DNA from: Strix aluco
Lineage: Eukaryota; Chordata; Aves; Strigiformes; Strigidae
Length of the DNA: 64,000 nucleotides
Reading direction: 5' to 3'
NCBI RefSeq assembly: GCF_031877795.1
Contig: NC_133934.1
Coordinates: forward strand, 27,182,716 to 27,246,715
Below, in pieces: positions 24,601 to 36,600 of the stretch; position 1 is the stretch's first letter, and the number at the start of each line of letters is the position of its first letter. A program made the translations under genes and the position numbers. Below the pieces are notes generated by a model. The model did no database searches and was not told the DNA's origin. It saw nothing but the letters and a program-made list of their open reading frames with translations.

Positions 24601-27600
24601 CTAATACAGAATGTTCTGAATTTACCTGTATTTGTATCTTTTTACAGGAGAAGTATCAGAAGGAGCAGGACAAGCTGAAAGAGGAATGGGAAAAGGCCCA
24701 GAGAGAAGTTGAAGAGGAGGAGCGTAGATACTACGAGGAGGTATAAGGCTCAAAGGAGGAGGTTGTTTATTGAGGGTTTTTTTGCATTTAAATGCACCCA
24801 CTTACGTAACTAAAAAAATCCCGTACCTAGATTAATTAATGAAAAGCCTTCTCAAGGCTGAATTCTCAGGAGGATTGTTTCTCTTAAACATTACCATAGG
24901 CACTGAGGAAAAGTATTCAAATATTTAGACAGATATCCTCAGAACCTCTGCATAGGTGGAGGTGTCTAATTGCTGTGTAAGTCTGAGTGAGTCAGTATGG
25001 TTATGTCTGGGCACGCTCAGACTTACTTCTGGAGGCAGTGCCTTGTGTGTTTTGGCATATACTTGGTGCCTGGGCTTGGTGGAATTACACATTAAACTGT
25101 TGCCTGCCTTGGGCTTGATCATGTAGATATTTTGTAAACTGGCCTTGTTTTTCAAAAAAAAAATCCACAGGAAATGTCCAAAGCTCACAGTTGTAGAATA
25201 TTAACAATGTAGAAGACTGGTTTTCTTCTGTCATATGTGGGTTGTTATTGCAGGAAATTGGAAAATGTTTTCAGTTTGACTAGTTGTGCATAATGCAAAT
25301 TGGTATCTTATCATCTGTACTTGAGGGCCATACTTGTGATCTGAACAATATTTTTCTTTTTCAACTTTCAGAATAAGTTTCTCATATACCAAGTGTAATT
25401 TAATATTCTTATATGAAATTTAATAGACTGGTGTGAGAAACAGTGGTGACATCCCAAGTGGAATATTCTTTCCAGTTTTGGACATCTCATCTCAATGATG
25501 GTAATGGTGAAAGGGAAGGTAGTACAAAACCTTGAAGCAATTTAAAAATTGAGGTGTTAGCATTATTCTTGGTATCACAGGTCCTTACCTAGCCATCTTA
25601 AATGTGACACATAGCCAAACTTCATGCTTCTACCTCTTAAGCTCATAATTGACATTCTGTATTTTTAATCCTCACTCTCTCGTCATCCTGTGTTTTTTAG
25701 GAACGTAAGATAATTGAGGATACTGTAGTTCCATTCATTGTTTCTTCAAACTCTGCTGAGCTCCTCTCCTCTTCTTCCTCTACCACTGAAGGAAACAAGA
25801 CAGTGGTGAGTTTCTCGTGGAATAGTAAGGCAGTAAAGACTAAGCCATCTTCAGTGCAATGTTTCATTCTTCACTAAAGGCTAACAAAGTCTGAGAACAG
25901 TAAGCGTATTCCCTGAATCCCTTCCATAACTGGTGATACCTCAGTGTTGTAGCTTGTATATTTTTACAACTGAGAGCCATACTCCCAAGCAAACTGCTAC
26001 CATCCCATTTTGGACTAGAGCAGAGGGTGATGCTTCCTCTCTTTGCAGCTGCTTCTTTTCTTTAACTGGTGCTGTGAAAAAACAGTCACCTGTTTCTGTT
26101 TGTTTTAACTGCCTTCTCAAAGCCAGCAAAATCTGAAGTGCATCCAAAATCTTGAGTGTAAGACAGTGCTTTAAGCATATCTGAGATGAGACTGAATTCT
26201 GCCTCCCCACTTTTCCTCCTTTTCTCTCCCACCATCCCTCCTAGAAAACAGCAAAACAAACAGGCCAATGTTCACTTCCTAATTTATTTTTTTTTTACTT
26301 AAGCACACAAAATGTTTAACGCGATGCATCTAGCATCTAATTAAACAAGTGTTCGGGAGAGATCAGAGAATGACACCCCAGGTGAGATCAGTAGTGTAAA
26401 TGTGGGATTTCCAGACATAATTTTCTCCTGCCTAAGGCACCCACACCCAAGAAGTCATCTCCCTTTTTCCATTCAACTCCAGGATTAGGAGTTCTGTATC
26501 ATCTGGTTCTCCTCTCACCCTTCCTGGCCCCTCTTATCACTGATCCCTGTGCAAGAGTATCAGCCGTGGCCCACTTTCCACATGGCTGTATAGCAGTAAC
26601 TTCCTGGGTTACTGCCACGTTCAGAGCAATGCGGGCACGTAGAAGTGAAGAATCTCATGCCATGGCTTACTCAAGCTCCACCAGTCAGGTATGACTCACT
26701 CAAGTGCCATTTTGGAAGTAGTATTAGTGTTGCCATTTGAGGATGTGCATGTGAGTAATGCTTTGCCCTGAGACAGAGGCAACAAGCTGAAGTCCCTCAC
26801 AAAGTCCTCCCAGGTTCAGTGGAAGACTGTCTAAACTCATTCAAGGATTTCTGCCAAAAATACGTAGTGGGAAGTTTTATTTTGTTGTCCTGAACACCAT
26901 CTCACAATTGGTATGTCCCTAACTTTTTTTTTCACGCTCAGTTTAGTTCAATTAGTTGATTGTTTCAGCTGAAGTCTTTGTTAGATCCAAAGTTAGCCTC
27001 ACCAAGGTCAAATGATTCCACTGTATAATGTGAGATGTTCTTTATGATAATAAGGTGTGTCAACACAATATATCTGGGGGAAGCCTGTGCTTTTCCCATG
27101 CTGATGCCAAATTCAAGGGAAACTCCTTATTCCTTCCCCTGCTGTCTTCTAGAACTCAACTGATTCAAACAGCTCTCCAGAGGAAGGCAAACAAAAAGAA
27201 GTTACAAGGCAGAAGAAGCTGCTCTGGGAGCAGGACAGTATGCCATCTCTGAAAAGCAAGGAAAATGAACTCTGGCAAGAAAAGAGGAGGTATGGATCAA
27301 GCCTAAGCATTTCCTAGCCCTGTGGAGCTTTGTGTTCTGTAGACTTCTGGGCTGTCACATCTGCCTGTGATTGATGCTGAAGCATCAGCATCTGGTGGCC
27401 TAGTGATAGGTGTAATATCCTGATCAGTATTCACTTGCCGCACACTATGCATATATGGCAATGTGCAATGCTAGCTGTGCATATCAGAAGGCTTGCCTTT
27501 TCAGTATATGGCTTTGCCACAAGCCTGTCACATCAACCAGATTGGAGATAGATAGCTTAGGCATCTCTGTATGTCACTGCACTGTGTCTTGTGTACAAGT

Positions 27601-30600
27601 TTCACAAGGCATTTGTAGGAATAAAGGAGCAGTAGCTGTTTTCATTCAGAATCTGTGTGAGATTGCCTGGCTATCTCAGAAGTGCCTTACCCAAATGTGC
27701 CAGATGGTGTTCAAAGTCCTGGTCTTTGATGAACTGATAATAACAGCTTTCACAAAGACATCTGGTGATGCTGAACGCTGTATAGAGAACACTCAGAAAA
27801 GCTGTTTCTCTGGCAAAGAAGCTATTTTCCACAAATCCAGAATGATCTTTAGTGTGTCTAAATGGCAGTGTGTGAGGTAAGCAGGAAGACTTGGCATATT
27901 TGGAGACAAACTTGTTCATTCATGACAGTGATCCTCATTGCTTTGTCATTACTGACACAATAACAAAAATCTTTTTGCAAAAATAGTCTGATATTCAAAA
28001 GTCTCATTTTGCCATTATATCCTAGGTGGAATTTTTCCTGGCTTTATTTATACAATGTGACTTATTTTTATTGGCAGTGGAAATAAAGTGCTCTCAGGAC
28101 ACCCAGAGACAGGTATCTTGAAAGGAGGTGAACAGGAGCACCAGGTGCCGGTGATGGAGCGCAGCTTGCCTGCCAGGCTGAATCTACCATTGACTCAGGG
28201 TGAGAGTCAAGCATCTTCATATGCATGTATTCTTTTCCAGATAGAAGTCTCGCAGAAATCTAACTCAAAGAATTTTGGAAATTGACAGTACACATATATC
28301 TTCAAAATTTGAATGTTTCAGACTCAAAAGTTATTTTTCTGTTAGCAAAGATAAGTGTGTTAAGGTGAAACTTAAAATCTTGTTTTCATCAGAGAGGAGC
28401 ATTTTGGCTGCAAGTAGGAATCTCATTTATAGGCCCGCGTGTTCACAGTAACAGTTAAACACAATTATTTTCCATCTTTTACATAATCTTACATACATAT
28501 AGGATTTATCTTGATACAGAGAGCATATTTCCAACACTTACTTTCTGTTTTGATAGCTAATTAGATTCTTTACGTCCATTTCAGTCCAGTAAAAATCACT
28601 ACCTGTAATGTGTAACCTTTTCAAGCCAAGCCTAAAGTCATACTTGTCTCAATTTTGTCATTAGAAATGTCTGATGAGATTTCAAATTAATAGATTTTTT
28701 TTAAGCTCTTGTAAGTATTGATGTTTTTTGAATGAAGGAATTTCCCAGAGCATTGCTGTCAGCACCCTAAAAAAAGGCAAATTCACTAATTTAGCATCAT
28801 TATTTAATGCAAGTGAACGGTGGAAAGTAAATAAGTAGACTAAAGACAGAAAGCAAATGTAGATTTTGAAATCGAGTTTTAGATTTTTGTTTTCAGTCTA
28901 GCATAAAAATTGATGATTCTAAAAAATTTAACGTCTATGGATAGGAAAGGTTTCAGTGTTATTACTGCAAATTCAATTTATTAAACTTAGCAGGTTTGCT
29001 TTCCGTGTTTCGATTTTATTGTATTCTTTGTGCTTTGATAAAGGCTGCTCAAATAAAGCAAGCAGAAGATATTGCCCAGCAATCCATTCCTTGTGGATTT
29101 GTAGTAGTGATTAAGCAAACTTCAGAGGTTTGACAGTTTTTAACTACTTCTGCTAATCAGGGTTTTTCTAGGTTCTCTTCAACAACTTGGTCTCCTGCAA
29201 GTATTTTGACAGCTCCTTTTTTTGCCCCTTAAAGCATCACATCCTTGCTCTCTCCTTCAGTCCTTAAATAGTCAGAACTGGGGTTTTATTCTCTTGATAG
29301 CAAAAATAGGTAACAGGCCTTTCATAGGCCCCAGTAAAGTTTTTCTTCACTAAACCAGCTGGTTGATGCAAGGTAGGGTAAGGCTCTTCCCCAGCCTGTG
29401 AGCCACAAAATTCATCCAGAAGGATACAGGTAGTGCTCTCTGCTTCAGAGATGGGGTTGTCTGGCTGAGCATCACACAGATCACTGAATATTGCTGGGAC
29501 GCTGTTATTGTCACTGAGTGTTGTGCAACCATCTGAAACGCAGAAGGAAATTATAAGGGAATTACTGTTTATCAGTAGACCTATGAAGAGCAGTGGCTGC
29601 ACCACCTTCCTCATAACTCTTGCTATTGAGAAGTTTGGATCCCCAGGCACCATGGGAAGTTTGAGTCTCTGTGGTGCTTCCTTCCTTATGACAGAAATAC
29701 TTTCTTTTCCCAAGTGCTATTCCTGGACAGCTGTTTGACCTCGCCCTTTCCCCCTTCAGAAACTGAGATTCAGCAGCAGGGTAGGTCATGTACATGTGAA
29801 GGTAATGCAGGGGGACATTGTTCCATAGAGGTCTTCAGGTGTAGCAAAGCCTGTCTCTGACTTTGTGTGGAGTTTCTGAGAACTTATTTTTAAGTAATGG
29901 TACATCTCTTGTCTCAGTTATGGTGTACCTACAAGCTATGCTGGTCTATAAGTATTGACAAAAGCATTTTGTCTCAAGTATTGAGATTTCCCCACCTCAC
30001 ACTGCAGACGTCTCCTGGAATCAGCAGTTGCTGACAAAGCAGTCCCCGCATCGCACAGAGGACATTTGGCAGAGACCGTTCCTGGGCCAGGGTGTGGGAC
30101 AACAGCAGAGCTCTGCAGGGGAAACGAGGAGGTGAGAACGTAAAATAAAGGTTATTGCAGAGACTGAGAAGTCCTACTTGCTCTGTTTTCCCTTATATTC
30201 CTACTCAGGATTCTTTATTGATTAAGTTTCATGGGTAGTCCTACAGTGCGAAGACACCTTTGTTTCCTGGCTTTTCCACCAAGACTGCCAACTTTTATCC
30301 GCTTTGTTTCTCACTATGGGTACCCCAGTAACTAGTTTCATGAAGGAGCATACTCTCTGCTTGCCTCTCTCTGTCTTCTTTCTCCTTAGTTCTTTAAACA
30401 CTCATCTGCATAACTGTTCACATGCTTCATTTGTTTTAAGTGCCTGAGACAAACATTTATAGCTAATAAGTGGCTAAATATCAGGGTGGGAATGTCAGGT
30501 GAAGTCTGCCTCTTTGAAGTTGGTATCCAAGAGCTTCATTTCCCAGCGTTCAAACACACATTGATTGCTATTTTCTAGTTCTTTAAGGATTACAGCTTTT

Positions 30601-33600
30601 AAAAGAAGATACATAGAGATTAGTATTTTCTTTCTGCTGTAAATTTTAGTGAGATTTTTTTCCTTCTCTGATGCTTTGCCTTGTGCTTTTGAGTAAGCAT
30701 TACTAAAAGAGAAGACCCGTTCTTTTGGTAAACAAGGGATCTTCTTGCCTAATATTGCAAAAAGTGTATCTATGTAATGAAAAAGGAACATCTGTTTTCA
30801 TTAGAATATACACGAACACGGTCTCCTGCAAAATGTGTTACCTCTATAAAGCTTGTATCCAGTCAAAACTAATGTAGATTGAGGTTTGATTACCTATTTC
30901 TCATAACTGCTCATGTGTGTTTGAGAAAATTGTTATTTAATCTGTAAACAGCTTTAAGCAATGAGAGGTTGAATGAATCCTATGATTTCTGATAACAAAA
31001 AACATGCATGGTTTTTCTCACGAAATTCTTGCAGGGTAGAATGGATAGAAATAGTAATAAACCACTTTTCAGTGTTGGTGGCTTCCTTTTTACTCAGTAA
31101 AGGGCACAGACTCTCCATCGACAGCCCTGCATCTGCTCTACCAGTGTGCTTCTGAGCACATCCCCTGGCCAACAGAGAGTACAAGGTGCTGTCCCCTGGC
31201 TTAACCCTCCTTCATCATGGTGGGAGCTAGTTGGGTTGATAGGTGGGTAGGAGTCTGCACATGGCTGATTACCTTGTGAATTACCTGACGGAGCAATAGC
31301 AAGCAGACCAAGACTCAGAACCAAAATATGTGTGCTATTTTTCACTGTATCAAAATGGCAATGGACAGAAGATTCATACCTTTTTTCCTTAGATCAAATC
31401 TTTAGAGCTGGGAATCCTGAAATCCACCAGCTGGAATTTCTCTGCACAAAACCTGTTTTTGATTGTTCTTCAGCAGTAGTAATGCGTCTTCTCTCCTGTA
31501 TTTTAGGCCAGGATATCATGAGAACTTACGATCTGGGCCATCGTCTCCCTGCTCTCCTGCTGCTCCAAGTCAGTCACCCAACAGGTACAAAAGGTCAATA
31601 AGAAATTTTGCAGACTGAATGCATCTTGTAGTTGCTGGTGAACTGCTGCAGTGTAAATCACATTAGTATTATGTGGATGCACTATTAGTTCTTCTGAATG
31701 TTGCAATTCATAACCATCCATGGAATAAACACGTAGCTCCCTCTCCCATATTTCTTGCCTACTTCAACAGTGTTGTTACGTTTTCAAATAACACAGTTCA
31801 GAAAGCAGCTGTAGGACTCTGCTTGCTCATTGAAATTTCAGTGAAATTGAAATGGGATAATGTAAGCCCCAGTCAAAGTAAGCAGTTAAGCATGAGTTCA
31901 GAGCACTTAAGCCAAAGGATGTTGTCTTCATTGTGAGTAGTCACATGCTCAGGAGTAAGGTATGTTCTAGGCTTTGTCACATTTCAACACCTGCTGATTT
32001 AAAAAGAAATCATTCCCTTCATTTTCAAACTTGAAAATGCATTTTGCTTTTTTGCCGTTTTTTAATTTGCCTTCATTCATGCTAGTCTCCCAGAGATTTG
32101 ATTCTCTCAAGCAATGAGCTGTGCAGATTTCAGTGAGATATGTGTAGCAACTCTAAGTAAATGTTAACTGTAGCCTGATTGAATCACTGATAACTTGGGG
32201 TGTGTTAAAATCAGTTGGCTTATTAAATAGGGTAAAGTAATACAACACAGAAAACATAACAAGTGTTTGTTCTATTCAAATAACATTTTTCTTCATGTTT
32301 CATAGCAAAGCTCTCCTTCCAATGCCACTTGCATTGACATGAAACTATTGGGAATTTTTTTTGTGAACAGTTTCTTCTGTTTTTTTCTAACTGTAGCTGC
32401 AGGTTTGGTGGGATTGCTGATCATTTCTTGCTATATGTAGCTAGTTGTGATAGCTACTTCATATTATTTAGCAGCTATATTCTGATCTAAGACGCTTTTC
32501 CAAGATCTTTTTCTGAAATAAATCTGTTTTGGAAACAATGGATGGGATGTAATTAATTGTTTGACTAAAACATCAGACAACTTCCTTAAGAAATTTTCCA
32601 AAGCACTTTATTCTTTGATCCAACACTTTAACTTGTTCTTATAATAACTCTGACAGTGGAGAAGAATTGAAGGTAAAAGTGGACTCAGGAATAACACAGA
32701 GGGGTATGAGCAGAAGGCTTAAGGTTGTAGGGGAGGAGAAGAAACCACGAAAGTTATTCTAAAAGGAATAATGCAAATGAAGCAACAAGACAGTGATGTG
32801 CTTGTGCTGCCTGTGTACGTGGTGGGATAAAGAATGGTGGACTCAGGAGTGACAGAGATTAAGTGGAAGCAAGGACAGTTTTCGGATTGTGATGAGTCTT
32901 TCTGCTGCTTCTGTCTCTCTTTTCTTTTTTCTTTTTTTTAGCAAGCTAGCTTTTTTATTATGATGCAGTCCAGATCTGTCTCTGTTGGTGGCTTATTGTG
33001 GTGTTGTACCGAAACCATAAAGCAAGATATTGTAATCTTGCTTATCTGCGTACAATTTCATCAAAACATCTTTTTAAAAGTCATGAAATATCCCAAAGGT
33101 TCTCTCCTGGTTTCAGCCCTGGCTGAAAAAAGCATAGATGACAGATAATGACAAGGGATCTCTTTTGGTCTTAGGTTCATCTCACTAGACGAACATCAGT
33201 TTTGTCAGGCTGGCAGACAGGTGAAAAGGGAAGAGCGTGAAACACATAGAAGTGTGCACCTGCACTGCTATTAAAACCATTATGAAAAAGGCTACCAGTT
33301 ATTCCTGGGGCCTTGATCTCTCACCCAGCTGTCATCAAACAGCTGATCTACTACAAAGGTCTAGACAGGACTAAAGCTTAAGGAGAGAGTTGAAGTATTT
33401 TCGCACAGCAGATGGAGATCTGATTTCAGCTTTACTCTAACCCATAATACTAACAGGCATGTAGCTGCAGCAACATAGGCTAAAATTAGTTAGCAAGTGC
33501 CTGATGCGTGGTCTGTGCTACTGCAGTTACGCTGCTACTATTGACTTCACCAGCTTGTTTGGGTGTAAGAACAGCATCTTTGCCTTCTGACTTGCAAACA

Positions 33601-36600
33601 AATTGAAAAATTTCCAGGCTGAGAGTCTGATTTGGGTAATTTGTGTGAATATCAGCTTTGATTGCTGTGGCATTGACTAGGTCTGGGTAATCCACAGCCA
33701 CGGTTCCCTGCCATACAGGCCTCTATTAAGAGGCTTGCATTTCCCTTGATCTAGCACAGCAGACTGGCAGGAAAATGGGTCTGAACTGCTTTGCATTCAA
33801 GCATTTTAAGCCCTCTGCTTGCTTGTCTGCAAGGCAGACATGCAGGCTGATTCAGCAACATGGTTGAACTGTCAATGTGTATTTATCTGAAACCCCCCAA
33901 TGCTTCTTCATCCCATCCTGTCCCTCTCCGTAAACCTGTGTAAACATTTGGCTACGTTTTAGCATCAGTTGCTGTTCTGTTTTCTTAAAGTCATGTTTGT
34001 CTCCTAGGTCTGTCAGCGGAAAAAAGCTTTGCTCTACCTGTGGGCTTCCTCTTGGAAAAGGAGCTGCCATGATTATTGAAACGCTCGGTCTTTATTTCCA
34101 CATTCAATGCTTCAGGGTATGTCTTGTGTTTTATTAAGAAAAATCTCAAGTCATGCACAGTGTGAGGAGAGAGTATATTAAGGGCTGTAGATGTGAAATT
34201 GAAAATGAGAGGACCAATGGATTTGCATGTTTGTTATGTATATTTATGTGTGTGTGTGTGTAGAGAAGTGGAAGTAATGCAGCCACTGTCTTATTTTCCT
34301 GTCAGACATGTTATTTAGACTAAAACCTGTCACTTAGCAAGCAAACTTAGCTTCTTCACTTGCAGAGGAAAACATCATATAATTTCCCTGTTGTACTCAC
34401 TGTTTTTTAAATATAACATTAGTTACCTTGCAATTTTTTTTTTTTTAATTTTTTTAAAAAATCCTGGTCAGTCCCAAAACCATCTTTGATCTGACCCATG
34501 GTTGGAAAGTTTTGGCTGTGGAAAGGATGATGCATTCTGGCTTTCACCAGAGCTCCCAACAGAAGTACCTTCTTGACTATTCTTGAGTGTTTCAGTCTGG
34601 AAATGACTCAAGATAAGTGTTTTCCAGAGAACCCAGAAAGCGTCCGTTTCCATTATCTCTGGCCCAATTGATATTAGACATTCACGAAGCCTTTTTTGTT
34701 TTCAGACGTTTACCCAAACTAAACCTCTGGCTTCTCTAAGCTTTGTCCATCACAAATGGGCTGGCTCCAGAATGCAATGTTAAAATCAGATGTCCCTTAA
34801 AATCACTAGATTTCATTTCTGTGTAAGTGGAGACTGCTGAAATCCAGTCCTAAATACTGTTGGCTGTAAAAAAACCTTTCACGTATTTGCAGTGCCCCCC
34901 AGGAGTATGGACTGGGTTCTGGGGGAGTATTTTTTCTCACTGTTCCAAGATCTATTGAAACAAAAGTCAGAGTTTGGGAAGAGTTGTGACAGATAGTAGG
35001 GCGTGGTCTCTCTTACTTTCTCTGTTCTTCAATTGACAGTGTGGCATTTGCAAGGGACAGCTGGGAGATGCAGCAAGTGGGACAGATGTCAGGATTAGAA
35101 ATGGTCTTCTTAACTGCAACGATTGTTATATCCGATCCAGAAGTAAGTACCAAATCCTGTCTGAAGGACAATGGACTCTAACAGTACTGTTCCCATGATT
35201 TTAACGGATATGTTTGTCTCCTCCTGGCTTTGCCACTCAGGCATAGCTTTGCCATGGGAAGGTGAACCTTCCCATGCCATTTTAATCATCCTCTCGATCA
35301 AAAAAAGATTTTCAAGCCCATTAAATCTTGCCCAGAGGATCTCTGTTCAGCAGTATTAGACTTAAAGGATGTTTCTGTGCATAAATATAAACTCCTACAC
35401 TGTGCACACATATTGCATGTCCTGGAGGCTTAGATCTGTCACATTACATGAGACAATGTAGATACTTCTACTAGGTCTAGGACCCTGGGCCTGGTTTGGA
35501 GAAGTTCCCATTTTTTATGTCTTCAGGCCTCCCTTTGTGGACAAAAAGGTCATGCAAAATATTAGGAACATTCTGTAACTCATAATGAATCCTTGTGGTG
35601 GTATCCCCAGATGTGTGCTAAAGTGTTGCTTGCTGCAAGTTTTGAAGAATGAGCCAGACAGTTGCATGTCAGAAAAAAACTTGATGCAATTTTCTGCCTT
35701 AGAGTAGGTCACTTAAATGTCCTTCCTAGTCGTGGATTTCTGTGACTGATACCAAATTGCTAGAGCATTTCAGCTTCACCCCGATGTCACCAGTGATAGG
35801 ATATGGGCAGTGCTCATGCTGGCTTCTACTTTGTAGAAAACAGTAAGATGCAGGAAAAAAACACAGGAGTAATTGTTGCCTTCCTGATACATGTTACTGT
35901 TTAGTATATTCACTTCCTACAGTCCTAACTGATACGTGGAGATATAAAGCTCTTTTCACATACTATTTCCCTTTTTGTCTCTCAAAAGCAGCAGCTATAG
36001 AAATCCAGGAGTAGGAAGAGTACCCACCTACCTTTGCCAGCAGAATAGATTTTTTTTTTTTGCTGTTTCAGGAGAGACATATTTCCCCGTCAGCAGAGCT
36101 AGAGGGTGCTATTGTATAACCATGTGTTTGGTGGGGTTTTAAAATTCTGCTAAGAAACGTTAGCAACTTTTTATTATTATTTCTTTAACCTGACACATTT
36201 AGAAATAGCTTTTCCCCTCAGGCTTGATACTATAAACCTTCCTCATGTGGATGAGGTCCTGACCCTTAAAATGCACGTTTGCACATCCATCTTTACACAA
36301 AAAAAGAGAGGAAGGTGATAAAAGTTATATTTTACTTTTCTTCTTAATCCTTTTTGCTTAAATAAAAATTGAGGTCCCTTAAGGATAGATGAAGGCTCAA
36401 ATAATAAATTATTTATCAGCTTATATGCTGTAGAAATCACCCCCTCCATCATCATTTCTACAGCAGCTGTGCTAGAAAATGCAGTACATAGCTGTGTGCA
36501 GTGTTTTGTGCAGTAAGGTTTTTCATTTGTACATACCTAGCACAATGGTAACCAGGTCCATGGCAGGGAATAGGTTTTGAGGAAGTGCATGTACGGTTCC

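Noticed and set aside
27455..27880. 141-codon + strand open frame in a LIMCH1 intron
   Set aside because: Cysteine-rich but matches nothing I know, has no splice-site or polyadenylation context; among many frames in 64 kb a few this long are expected.
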